Below, in pieces: positions 53,999 to 62,227 of a DNA stretch of 64,000 nucleotides (its first letter is position 1; every line of letters begins with the position of its first letter). Made by a program: the position numbers and the translations under genes. A model generated the notes under the pieces. That model had not been told where the DNA came from. It was given only the letters and a program-made list of their open reading frames with translations, and made no database searches. Source of the DNA: Saccharothrix espanaensis DSM 44229 (GTDB lineage Bacteria > Actinomycetota > Actinomycetes > Mycobacteriales > Pseudonocardiaceae); contig NC_019673.1 of the NCBI RefSeq assembly GCF_000328705.1, positions 372,001 to 436,000 on the forward strand, written 5' to 3'.

Positions 53999-54428
53999 GG
54001 CAGTGCCGATCCTGTTGTTGACCGTGGCGGGGCTGGTCCCGTTGTGGCGCTTCGAAGCCCGGCCCGAGACGGTGGACACCGCGCAGGTCGCGGAGGCCGC
54101 CCCGGAGACGGTCCCGAAGACGTCGGCACCGGGGACCTCGGGGACGGCCGCGCCGGAGGTGGTTGGGGAGACGCAGACCGTCAAGGGGTCGCTGGTGCGG
54201 ACCAGCCACGGTGACGTGCAGGTCGAGGTGACGTTCGAGGGCGACCGGATCACGGCTGTGCGGATGCTCAAGCAGCCGAACAGCGCGCCGACCCGGAAAG
54301 CCGTGCCGCTGCTGGTGGAGGAGACGCTGACCGCGCAGAGCGCCGAGGTGGACACCGTGTCCGGCGCGACCGCGACCAGCGAGGGCTACGTGCGGTCGCT
54401 CCAAGCCGCGATCGACGCGAAGGGCTGA
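53991..54428 (+). CDS. exported FMN-binding domain protein (covalent flavin acceptor)
   Basis: A 145-residue protein with an N-terminal membrane anchor or signal (VPILLLTVAGLVPLW), a Pro/Thr/Ala-rich linker (about 28-58) and an FMN-bind domain. The flavinylation motif DTVSGATATS puts the acceptor threonine at Thr127, the residue to which ApbE enzymes attach FMN. With the flavocytochrome upstream and apbE 2 nt downstream it forms an extracytoplasmic electron-transfer unit. Translation starts at the third of three repeated GTG sites. Confidence 0.87.
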   Translation: MKRAVPILLLTVAGLVPLWRFEARPETVDTAQVAEAAPETVPKTSAPGTSGTAAPEVVGETQTVKGSLVRTSHGDVQVEVTFEGDRITAVRMLKQPNSAPTRKAVPLLVEETLTAQSAEVDTVSGATATSEGYVRSLQAAIDAKG

Positions 54429-54430
54429 CC

Positions 54431-55177
54431 ATGCGCAAGGTCGAGCACATCATGGGCCTGCCGATCTCGGTCGACCTCCGCGACGGGGACACCGCCGCCG
54501 TGGACCGGGCGTTCGAGTGGCTGCGCGAGGTCGACGCGCGGTTCAGCCCGTTCCGCCCGGACAGCGAGGTGTCCCGGCTGGACCGGGCCGAGCGCGGCTC
54601 GGGCGCGCTCGACTCCGGTGGGGCCGACTCCGGTGGGCTCAGCCCGGACCTGGCCCACGTGCTGGCCCTGTGCGAGCACTACCGGTTGGCCACCGGCGGC
54701 GCGTTCCAGGTGCGCCGGCCGGGCCGGGGGCTGGACCCGTGCGCGGTGGTGAAGGGCTGGGCCGTGCAGCGGGCGGCCGACCTGCTGGCGGCCGGCGGGG
54801 CGTCCCGGTACGTGGTGAACGCGGGCGGTGACGTCGTGGCGGCCGGCGGGCCGTGGCGGGTGGGCGTGCGGCACCCGGTCGAGGCGGACCGGTTCTGCGT
54901 GGTGCTGGAGGTCGGCGAAGGCGCGGTGGCCACGTCCGGGCGCTACGAGCGCGGCGACCACATCGTGGACGGGCGGACCGGCGAGCCGGTGACCGACCTG
55001 GTGAGCCTGACCGTGTTCGCGCCTTCGCTGACCGTCGCCGACGCGACCGCCACGGCCGCGTTCGCGATGGGGCTGGACGGCATCCCGTGGGCGGCGGGGC
55101 AGGACGGGTGCGAGATCTACGCCGTGGACGCGTCGCGGCGGGTGTACCGGACGCCGGGGATGCCCGTCGCGGCGTGA
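54431..55177 (+). CDS. apbE: FAD:protein FMN transferase ApbE
   Basis: A 248-residue enzyme that splits FAD and links FMN to a threonine of partner proteins, using magnesium. Family features: FSPFRPDSEVSRLDR, GLDPCAVVKGWAVQRAADLL, VNAGGDVVAAG, GAVATSGRYERGDHIVDGRTGEP and LTVADATATAAFAMG. No signal peptide is seen, so it may act in the cytoplasm before export or be cofactor-limited. It starts 2 nt after the FMN-binding protein gene, its evident target. The last 61 bp overlap the convergent TPR gene. Confidence 0.92.
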   Translation: MRKVEHIMGLPISVDLRDGDTAAVDRAFEWLREVDARFSPFRPDSEVSRLDRAERGSGALDSGGADSGGLSPDLAHVLALCEHYRLATGGAFQVRRPGRGLDPCAVVKGWAVQRAADLLAAGGASRYVVNAGGDVVAAGGPWRVGVRHPVEADRFCVVLEVGEGAVATSGRYERGDHIVDGRTGEPVTDLVSLTVFAPSLTVADATATAAFAMGLDGIPWAAGQDGCEIYAVDASRRVYRTPGMPVAA

Positions 55178-55866
55178 ACCGCGCGCGGGCTGCGGAAGGT
55201 CGGGGGCGGCCCGTCCCAGCGGCCCAGGGCCTTGAGCGTGCGGTAGCGCATGGCCCGGACGACCTCGCGGAACCTCAGGTCGTCGTCGGCGGGGAAGGTC
55301 GCGGCGGCCTCTTCGAGCCGGCCCAGGTTCGCCAGGACGGCGGCCCGGTGCCCGAGCAGTTCGGTCCGGTCGATCCACCACGCCCACGGCGGCGCGGTGG
55401 CGTCCGCTTCCAGCACGGCCTCGGCCTGGTCGAGGGCGCGCAGGGCGTCGGCGGCGCGGCCGGTCCGGGAGTGCGCGCGGGCCCGGCGCAGCGCGAACAT
55501 CGCCCGGACCTTCGGCGAGCGCGTGCCGGCCGCGCCCCGGTCGGCCAGGTCCAGGGCTTCGGCGAACCGGCCGACGTGGGCGCGCTGCATGGCCATGGTG
55601 AGCAGGGTGAGCGTCGCCACGTCACCGCCCGGCCGGGCCAGGGCGAGCGCGGCCAGGTTGTGTGCGTGCGCCTCGGCCTGGCGCTCCTCCTCGAACAGGA
55701 TCCAGCCGGCGACCTCGGCCAGTTCGGCGATCGCCTCGGCGGTGGCCGGGGTGGGCCGCGGCGCGGCGCGGAACGCCCGGACGGCGAGGGTGCCCAGGTC
55801 GCGGGTGTCGGGGCGGCCGTCCAGCGCGATCAGCAGTTCGGTGACGGCTCGGACGCCTTGCGGCAT
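55117..55866 (-). CDS. TPR-type helical protein, probably a shortened regulator
   Basis: A 249-residue all-helical protein with TPR-like repeats (LAALALARPGGDVATLTLLT, MQRAHVGRFAEALDLADRGA, RRARAHSRTGRAADALRALD, GHRAAVLANLGRLEEAAATF). It resembles the C-terminal part of actinobacterial XRE/TPR regulators but has no N-terminal helix-turn-helix in frame, so it may be truncated or a stand-alone adaptor. Translation would begin at ATG 55866. Its end overlaps apbE by 61 bp. Confidence 0.65.
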   Translation of the reverse strand: MPQGVRAVTELLIALDGRPDTRDLGTLAVRAFRAAPRPTPATAEAIAELAEVAGWILFEEERQAEAHAHNLAALALARPGGDVATLTLLTMAMQRAHVGRFAEALDLADRGAAGTRSPKVRAMFALRRARAHSRTGRAADALRALDQAEAVLEADATAPPWAWWIDRTELLGHRAAVLANLGRLEEAAATFPADDDLRFREVVRAMRYRTLKALGRWDGPPPTFRSPRAVHAATGIPGVRYTRRDASTA

Positions 55867-55955
55867 CAGACAACGGTCGGGTGAGGGCCGGTTGCGGGTG
55901 TGCCGGTTGTGCCAGGTTCTGTCACGGCTCTCCAGGTCGGTCCGGGGTGCGGAGG

Positions 55956-56095
55956 CTACCCGCCGAAGCGGGACAGGCGCAGGCCCGACAGCAGCAGGTG
56001 CAGGCCGTGCTCGAAGCGGGCGGCGGCGGCGTCGGCCACCAGGTCCCGGTGAGCCTGGCCATGCCGTCGAGCAGCTCGGCCTCGTTCTTGGCGGA
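55956..56095 (-). pseudogene. TetR family regulator, C-terminal remnant
   Basis: Minus-strand frame ending HRDLVADAAAARFEHGLHLL then LSGLRLSRFGG and a stop, the usual closing helix of TetR regulators (RFEHGLxLLLxGL). Upstream sequence in another frame (KNEAELLDGMARLTG) continues the resemblance, so a frameshift is likely near 56050. No DNA-binding domain remains and no start codon with a ribosome site is found. Confidence 0.45.
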
Positions 56096-56246
56096 TGGTG
56101 CCCTACTCCTTCACGGTGTCAAGGAGATGGGCCGGGTGTGATGGTCCGCACGCGTTCTGCTACGGTTTTGCGCACGGGTTTTCCCGCTCTACGCAGGTCA
56201 GCCGGGTTACGCGCTCGGGGCGTGTGCCGGCAGTGACCGCGTGGAG

Positions 56247-56294
56247 AGCCGGCCTCGGTCGCACGCATTCGGGAACGTGCGGCCGAGGCCGGCT
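56247..56294. terminator. 19-bp stem-loop after the ADP-ribosylglycohydrolase gene
   Basis: Arms AGCCGGCCTCGGTCGCACG and CGTGCGGCCGAGGCCGGCT pair over all 19 bp (one G-T pair) with a 10-nt loop. It lies 73 bp past the minus-strand stop at 56367. Confidence 0.7.
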
Positions 56295-56366
56295 GTACAT
56301 CACCGGCTTCCGCGTGAGCGCAAAGCCGCAAGAGCCCCCAGGGCCGGGCTTCGCCCGCGTGGGTGG

Positions 56367-57407
56367 CTACTCGTAGCGGGAGTGGTCGAACTCCGCCCCC
56401 ACCACGGAGTGGCCCAGGTCGGAGCCCAGGCGGGTGAGCAGGTCGACCAGTTCGAGGCCGGCCAGCCAGTCCCTCGGCAGGGCGTCGGTGCCGTGCATCG
56501 CGCCCAGGAGGTTGCCGGTCAGGGCCGCTGTCGCGTCGCTGCCGCCCGAGTGGTTGGCCGCCGCCCGCAGCGCGTCCACGAACTGCGTGCGCTTCGGGTA
56601 GACCAGGACCGTGTGCACGGCGATGGCCATCGCCTCCGGGCCGGTCCAGCCGCTGCCCAGGCGGTCCACCCGCACCGAGTCGAAGCCGAGCGCCCGGTGC
56701 TCCTCGGCGAACAGGACCGCCCGGTTGAGGGTGTTGGCGGTGTACGGGTCGTCCCGCAGCACCCGGCCGATCACCTGGTCCACGGCCTCCCGGACCGGGC
56801 GCGCCTTCACCGCGATCAGGTGGATCAGCAGGGCGAACGCCCCGCCGGCCACCCAGCCGCCGGTCCCGCCGTGGGTCAGCGCGGCGAACCGGCAGCCCAG
56901 GTCGTAGGCGATGTCGGCGCTCGGCGCGAAACCCGCGGGTGCGGTCCTCGTCACACCGTTGCACCCGGAGGACTCGTTGTGGGGCTCCTCCGGGGTCGGC
57001 GCGGTGTCCGCCGCGAGGGCCCGCAGGCAGGTCAGTCCGGGCGACCGGCTGGAGTACAGCCGCTCGTCGCCGACCAGGCCGGTGGCCCCCGGTTCCGGGG
57101 CCGCCACCTGCTGCGTCATCAGCCAGCGGCGGTAGCTGCGCCACACCGTGTCGACCGGGTCCCACTCGCCGGTGTTGCGGCCCCGGACCCAGGCCCGCAG
57201 GTAGCCCTCGGCGGTGAAGAGGGTCAGTTGGGTGTCGTCGGTCACCAAGGCGGGACGCGGCGGTTCCAGAACACCTTCCGGGCCGTGGTCTCGTTGGATG
57301 TCCGTCCACCCCAGGTACTGGACGGGGGCGCCCAGGGCATCGCCCAGGGCGCCGCCCAGCAGGCAGGCGGCGCCACGGTCGACCACGCTCATCGGCTCGC
57401 GCGGCAC
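56367..57407 (-). CDS. ADP-ribosylglycohydrolase (DraG/ARH-like) family protein
   Basis: A 346-residue protein of the family that removes ADP-ribose from proteins or small molecules with two metal ions. Visible motifs: RGAACLLGGALGDALGAPVQ, the metal-binding TDDTQLTLFTAEG, GVTRTAPAGF and HSGGSDATAALTGNLLGA (the second metal cluster, with one Asp fewer than GDSDT forms). The GTG start follows AGGAGGGCAA. It is divergent from the SARP regulator with 182 bp between. Confidence 0.9.
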   Translation of the reverse strand: MPREPMSVVDRGAACLLGGALGDALGAPVQYLGWTDIQRDHGPEGVLEPPRPALVTDDTQLTLFTAEGYLRAWVRGRNTGEWDPVDTVWRSYRRWLMTQQVAAPEPGATGLVGDERLYSSRSPGLTCLRALAADTAPTPEEPHNESSGCNGVTRTAPAGFAPSADIAYDLGCRFAALTHGGTGGWVAGGAFALLIHLIAVKARPVREAVDQVIGRVLRDDPYTANTLNRAVLFAEEHRALGFDSVRVDRLGSGWTGPEAMAIAVHTVLVYPKRTQFVDALRAAANHSGGSDATAALTGNLLGAMHGTDALPRDWLAGLELVDLLTRLGSDLGHSVVGAEFDHSRYE

Positions 57408-57589
57408 TTGCCCTCCTGCACTGCGTCGTCGGGGCCAAAACCCTAGCCGTCGCGGGGTCGTCCGGTCATGGGAGCACGGCTAGTTGAGCAAGCAACATCT
57501 ACCGACAGGTATCCAACGGCCCGTCTGGCGCACTTGATCCAGTGACCGAGCCGGACTGACCGGTGCACTACCGAGGCGGGGGGAGGGGC

Positions 57590-60403
57590 ATGGCCGAGCG
57601 GAGCAAGAACGGGCTGGAGTTCGGTGTGCTCGGACCGTTGCAGGTGCTCGCCGACGGCCGCCAGCTCGTCATCGGCCGGCGTGGGATGCGCGGCCTGCTG
57701 GCGATGCTGGTGCTGGCCGCGAACCGGGTCGTCCCGATCGACGAGATCGTGGACAGCCTGTGGACCGACGACCCGCCCGCCACCGCCCGGACCATCGTGC
57801 ACGGCTACGTCTCCCGCCTGCGGCGGATGCTCGACCAGGCCGACCCGGCGGGCTCCGCGCGGATCCTGACCACGCCGCCGGGCTACCAGCTCGCGGTCGA
57901 CCCGTGGCGGCTGGACTTCCACCGGGCCCGCCAGCTGGTGGCCGGGGCGCGCGGCAAGCCCGCCCCGATCCGGGCGCAGCTGCTGCGCGAGTCGCTGGGC
58001 CTGTGGCGCGGCCAGGTGCTGGCCGACGTGCCCGGCGAGCCGGTCACCACCGACCTCGAAGAGCTTCGGCTCGCCGCACTCGAAGAGCGCGTCGAGGCCG
58101 AGCTGGAACTGGGCCGGCACCTCGAACTGGTCGGCGAGCTGCGCCAGCTGGTCAGCGAGTACCCGTTCCGGGAACGGCTGGTCGGCCACATGGTGCGGGC
58201 GCTGTACCGGTCGGGTCAGCGGGCCGACGCGCTGGAGGCCTACCAGCGGTTCCACCGGCGGGTGGTGGACGAGCTGGGCATCGACCCCGGCCCCGAGCTG
58301 CGCGTCCTACACGAGCAGGTGCTGCGCGACGACCCGGCGCTGAGCTCGCCGGGCCCGGCCGAGCCGGTGGCGCCGGTGCCGCCCCGGCCGGGGGTCGTGG
58401 TGCCCGCGCAACTGCCCGCGGCCGCGTCCGGGTTCATCGGGCGCGACGAGGAGCTGGCCTGGCTGGACCGGTTGTGCGACTCGCGCGACCCGACCGCGAC
58501 GACGGTGGCCGTGGTCAACGGCGCGCCGGGGATCGGCAAGAGCGAGCTGGCGGTGACCTGGGGGCACCGCCGCGCCGAGCAGTTCCCGGACGGGCTGCTG
58601 TTCGCCGCGCTGAACGGCTTCGCGCCGGACCGGGACCCGGTGGAGCCCGCCGAGGTGCTGGCCCGGTTCCTGCTGGCGCTGGGCGTGCCGTCCGACGGCG
58701 TGCCGCGCGACCTGGACGACCGGGTGGGGCTGTACCGGTCGGTGCTGGCCCGGCGGCGGGTGCTGGTGGTGCTCGACGACGCGTGGGACCCGGAGCAGGT
58801 GCGGCTGCTGCTGCCGCCCGGGGCCGGGTCGGTGGTGCTGGTCACCTCCCGGCTGCGGCTGGAGTCGCTGGTGGTCAGCAACGGCGCGCGGATGCTGACG
58901 CTGGACACGTTGAAGCAGGACGAGTCCGTCCGGCTGGTCGACGAGGTGGTCGGCAAGCCGTTGTCCGAACAGGAACCGGTGGCCACCCGGATGCTGGCCG
59001 AGCTGTGCGGCAACCTGCCGCTGGCGCTGCGGATCGCCGCGGCGAAGCTGGTGTTCAGTCCGGAGTGGACGGTCGAGGCGCTGGTGGCGCAGCTCTCCGA
59101 CGACGACGCCCGGCTGCGCACCCTGGACCTGGCCGACACCGAGGTCGGGGTGGCGCGTGCGCTGGCGGTGTCCTACCGCAACCTCCCGCCGGAGCTGGCG
59201 GAGACGTTTCGGGCGGCGGGACTGGTTCCGGGGCGGTGGGTGAGCCCGCACGCGATCGCCGCGCTGTGCCGCACGGACCTGGGCACCGCGGCGGGCCGGC
59301 TGGCCGACCTGGCCGACGCGCACCTGCTGGTGGAGCAGTGGCGCGGCGGGTACGTGCTGCACGACCTGGTGCGCCTCTACGCCCGCGAGCTGCTCGGCGA
59401 GGAGCGGTCGGCCGGGCGCACCGCGGCGCTGCGCAGGCTGATGGACCACTACCTGGCGGCCTGCGACCACGCCCGGCGGCTGATCCGGCCGGTGGACGAC
59501 GGGCTGGACTTCGTGGCCGGGGAGCCGACCGCACCACGCCCGGCCACCTCGGGGCAAGCGCTTTCCTGGTTCGACAAGGAGTGGCCGAACCTGATCGCCC
59601 TGGTGCACGGCGCGGCGGAAGCCGGTCTGCACCAGCAGGTCTGGCAGCTGGTCCGGCTGGTCTACCCGTACTGCGTGGCCCGGCTGGTCGGCCGGGAGTG
59701 GCGGGCCATCGCCGAGTTCGGCCTGGCGTCGGCCCGGGTCGGCGGCGACCGGCGCGGCGAGCTGCTGGTGCTGCACGCGATGCACGCCATCAACGTGTGG
59801 ACCGGCACGATCCGCGGCACGCTCCCGGACGCCGAGCGCGCCCATCGACTGGCCCAGGAGCTGGGCGAACCGCGCTACCTGGTGATGGCGCTGGACCAGT
59901 TGGCGTGCACGCTGTCCGCCGAGGAGCGCAACGAGGAGGCGCTGGCGCACTACCGCAGCGCCGTGGAGATGGCCCGGCGGGACGGCGACGCGCTGGGCGA
60001 GGCGACCGTCCTGAACAACCTGGCCCAGGTGGAGCAACGCCTCGGGCGGCTCGAAACAGCCGCCCAGCACCAGTTCCAGGCGATGGAGATCCACCACCGC
60101 AACGGCAACGAGCGCTGGTACGTGCTGGCCATCGGCAACCTGGCCGAGCTGTACGCGGAACTGGGGCTGCTGGCCGAGGCGGAGGACAACGCGCGGCAGG
60201 GCGTGGAACTGGCCCGCGGCGGGTCCATGCAGTTCGAGGAGGCGTTCGGCCGGCAGGTGCTCGGCACGGTGCTCGCCAAGCGGGGGGAAGTCGTTGCGGC
60301 GCAAGCGGAGCTCGCGGAGTCACTGCGGTTGTTCGAACGGCTGGGGTCGTCGCGGGCCATGTTCGTCCGAACGGCTCTTGAAGGCTTGACCACCGGGGTT
60401 TAG
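57590..60403 (+). CDS. SARP/AfsR-type regulator with BTAD, NB-ARC and TPR domains
   Basis: A 937-residue regulator. The N-terminal OmpR-like winged helix (about 8-95; IDEIVDSLWTDDPPATARTI, VSRLRRML) is followed by the BTAD domain (about 100-250; RALYRSGQRADALEAYQRFH, DELGIDPGPELRVLHEQVL). The NB-ARC ATPase has Walker A NGAPGIGKSEL near 311-320, VLVVLDDAWDPEQV and GNLPLALRIAAAKL. C-terminal TPRs run from about 720 to the end. It resembles AfsR and activators of antibiotic clusters, but no biosynthetic genes are in the window. ATG 57590 is chosen for its GGGGGAGGGG ribosome site. Confidence 0.92.
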   Translation: MAERSKNGLEFGVLGPLQVLADGRQLVIGRRGMRGLLAMLVLAANRVVPIDEIVDSLWTDDPPATARTIVHGYVSRLRRMLDQADPAGSARILTTPPGYQLAVDPWRLDFHRARQLVAGARGKPAPIRAQLLRESLGLWRGQVLADVPGEPVTTDLEELRLAALEERVEAELELGRHLELVGELRQLVSEYPFRERLVGHMVRALYRSGQRADALEAYQRFHRRVVDELGIDPGPELRVLHEQVLRDDPALSSPGPAEPVAPVPPRPGVVVPAQLPAAASGFIGRDEELAWLDRLCDSRDPTATTVAVVNGAPGIGKSELAVTWGHRRAEQFPDGLLFAALNGFAPDRDPVEPAEVLARFLLALGVPSDGVPRDLDDRVGLYRSVLARRRVLVVLDDAWDPEQVRLLLPPGAGSVVLVTSRLRLESLVVSNGARMLTLDTLKQDESVRLVDEVVGKPLSEQEPVATRMLAELCGNLPLALRIAAAKLVFSPEWTVEALVAQLSDDDARLRTLDLADTEVGVARALAVSYRNLPPELAETFRAAGLVPGRWVSPHAIAALCRTDLGTAAGRLADLADAHLLVEQWRGGYVLHDLVRLYARELLGEERSAGRTAALRRLMDHYLAACDHARRLIRPVDDGLDFVAGEPTAPRPATSGQALSWFDKEWPNLIALVHGAAEAGLHQQVWQLVRLVYPYCVARLVGREWRAIAEFGLASARVGGDRRGELLVLHAMHAINVWTGTIRGTLPDAERAHRLAQELGEPRYLVMALDQLACTLSAEERNEEALAHYRSAVEMARRDGDALGEATVLNNLAQVEQRLGRLETAAQHQFQAMEIHHRNGNERWYVLAIGNLAELYAELGLLAEAEDNARQGVELARGGSMQFEEAFGRQVLGTVLAKRGEVVAAQAELAESLRLFERLGSSRAMFVRTALEGLTTGV

Positions 60404-60717
60404 CGGCTGTTTAGCACCGGGCCGCGACTTCGTGGGAACTTGGTGACGCGCGCTGATCAACGTCGCGAGGCGGATCGGCGCGTCGGGTGGCTCTTGGAGG
60501 GGGATGCCAGGGGGGAAGCCACCCAACGGTCAGCCGGCCGGCATTCGGGGGAGAGTGCCGGCCGGCTGACCCGTTTCCGCAGTCCGCCGCCGGGACGCGC
60601 ACGCCGCCGAGCCCCGTCACCGGCCGCGCCGACGCGACCACCACCGGCGGCCCGCCCCCAGGGGCTGGGTGCGCCGCTGGGCGCGGCCCGGACCGGCGGT
60701 GGTGGTCTGCGGGTGGG
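60404..60717. other. 314-bp gene-free convergent spacer with several stem-loops
   Basis: Between the SARP gene and the minus-strand SGNH hydrolase. It contains nested inverted repeats: GGGTGGCT/AGCCACCC (about 60485-60524), the 15-bp stem at 60528-60571, and GACCACCACCG/CGGTGGTGGTC (about 60637-60708). No open frame looks coding. Confidence 0.6.
60528..60571. terminator. bidirectional terminator
   Basis: A perfect 15-bp stem GGTCAGCCGGCCGGC / GCCGGCCGGCTGACC with a 14-nt loop, between two convergent genes. Confidence 0.8.
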
Positions 60718-61488
60718 TCAGCTGTCGGCGCAGACCGGGAGCAGTTCCGGGCGCTTGGGGACGACGCCGTCACCGATCGACTCACCGCGCAGCTGGCGGG
60801 CGATCCACGGCACGACGTGCTCGCGCGCCCACTTCAGGTCGTGCCGGCGCTGGGCCATCCAGTCCTCGTCGGCCGGTGGCGGCCACGGGATGCTCCAGTC
60901 CTCGTCCGGCTTGAAGCCCAGGACCTCCGCCGCGCGCAGCGCCACCCGGCGGTGCCCCTCCGTCGACAGGTGCAGGCGGTCCGCGCTCCACGCGCGGCGG
61001 TCGTGCAGCACGGTCATCGACCACAGGTCGACCACCCGGCAGTGGTAGCGCTCGGCGACCGACCACAGGTGGCTGTTGTAGATGGCGATCTTGCCGCGCA
61101 ACGACCGCAGGAACGGCGTGTGCTTGGGGTCGAAGCCGGTGAAGATCACCACCTCGGTGCCCGCCGCGCGCAGGTCCGCCACGGCGATCTCGTACATCTC
61201 GGCCAGCGCGTCCGGGTCCGAGCCCGGCACCAGCAGGTCGTTGCCGCCACCGCAGAACGTCGCCAGCCGCGGCTTGAGCTCGACCGCGAGCGGGATCTGC
61301 TCGTCCACGATCTCCTGCAGCATCTTGCCCCGGATCGCGAAGTTCGCGTACCGGAAACCCCGCTGGTGGCTGGAGATCATCGCCGCCAGCCGGTCGGCCC
61401 ACCCCAGGTACGTGCCGTTCGGGCCCGGGTCGTCCATGCCCTCGGTGAAGCTGTCCCCCAGCGCGACGTAGCTGTCCAATCCGTCCAC
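60718..61488 (-). CDS. SGNH/GDSL-family hydrolase
   Basis: A 256-residue esterase-like protein. Block I has the nucleophile Ser in YVALGDSFTEGMDD, block III the oxyanion Asn in CGGGNDLL, and block V the Asp/His pair in SADRLHLSTEGHRRVA. No signal peptide, so cytoplasmic. The substrate is unknown. GTG 61488 is chosen because homology starts at once and GGGGAGGG precedes it. Divergent from the Thr-rich membrane protein gene. Confidence 0.9.
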   Translation of the reverse strand: MDGLDSYVALGDSFTEGMDDPGPNGTYLGWADRLAAMISSHQRGFRYANFAIRGKMLQEIVDEQIPLAVELKPRLATFCGGGNDLLVPGSDPDALAEMYEIAVADLRAAGTEVVIFTGFDPKHTPFLRSLRGKIAIYNSHLWSVAERYHCRVVDLWSMTVLHDRRAWSADRLHLSTEGHRRVALRAAEVLGFKPDEDWSIPWPPPADEDWMAQRRHDLKWAREHVVPWIARQLRGESIGDGVVPKRPELLPVCADS

Positions 61489-61649
61489 CGCATCCCTCCC
61501 CTTCCTCCGCGGCACCCCCGTGACCGCGCCTGACAGGATGCCTCCCGAGGTCGGGGCGACGCCACCGGCCTGCCGGGACACCGTTACCGGAGTGTCACTC
61601 GATAGTGGGGAGGATGTCGGCATTGGGCGATTCGTCACGGGCTCGGGCC

Positions 61650-61655
61650 TAGGGT
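61650..61655 (+). promoter_or_regulatory. candidate -10 box of a leaderless transcript
   Basis: TAGGGT ends 8 nt before the GTG at 61664, consistent with other leaderless starts here. Confidence 0.4.
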
Positions 61656-61663
61656 TTCCGGTC

Positions 61664-62101
61664 GTGCCGCGTCTGCCCGTCCCACTGTTGTCCTTCGGTT
61701 CCCTGGCTCTGGTCGCCGGGCTCGTCACCGGGGTCGCCCTGGTCCGGGGCGAGCCGGAATCGCCGCCCGAACAGCGGATCGACGGCACTCCCGGGGTCGT
61801 CCAGGAGCCCGGCGGCGACGGCCCGCCGATGGAGTACCGGGGCGGGGACGGGTCCGGCCCGACCGCCGCGCGCCCCCGGACGGGCCCGCCGGCGACTACC
61901 GTCGGGACACGGTCGAATGCAACGGAGATCACGCCGCCCACGACCGCCGGCGGGCCGTCCGCCGCGGCTGTGCCGGAGCCGTCGGTCAGCACCGCGACAA
62001 CCACCGCGACGCCCACCGCGACCACCACGGCGCCCTCGGGGACGCCCCCGGCGACGACCACGACGACGACTGAGGCCCCCGCGACGACGTCGGGCGCTTG
62101 A
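61664..62101 (+). CDS. small membrane-anchored Thr/Pro-rich protein, function unknown
   Basis: A 145-residue protein with one N-terminal hydrophobic helix (LLSFGSLALVAGLVTGVALV) and an extracytoplasmic tail of low complexity, rich in Thr, Pro, Ala and Gly, ending in ATTTTTTEAPATTSGA. No domain is recognised; such tails are often O-mannosylated in actinobacteria. GTG 61664 places the helix near the N-terminus and is preceded by a TAGGGT box; an upstream ATG at 61520 is open but would add 48 unlikely residues. Confidence 0.5.
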   Translation: MPRLPVPLLSFGSLALVAGLVTGVALVRGEPESPPEQRIDGTPGVVQEPGGDGPPMEYRGGDGSGPTAARPRTGPPATTVGTRSNATEITPPTTAGGPSAAAVPEPSVSTATTTATPTATTTAPSGTPPATTTTTTEAPATTSGA

Positions 62102-62227
62102 CGTCGTCGCGGGGGGTCGGGCCCGCTGCCCGGCGGAGCCGCCGCCGAACATCCCCCGGGCAGCGGGGTCTGGGCCGGTGCGCAGGGAGGGCCGCCGCCG
62201 ATCACCTCCCCGCGCACCGACGTCTCA

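Larger units (their letters stand above)
55867..56366. other. 500-bp stretch without an intact gene
   Basis: Holds the upstream region of the TPR gene, a TetR C-terminal remnant on the minus strand (about 55956-56095), and a 19-bp stem-loop that follows the ADP-ribosylglycohydrolase gene. The rest has no feature I can support. Confidence 0.5.

Noticed and set aside
57590..60403. Antibiotic biosynthetic cluster signalled by the SARP regulator and MFS exporter
   Set aside because: No PKS, NRPS, terpene or RiPP enzymes are present in the window, and the MFS gene is 27 kb away.
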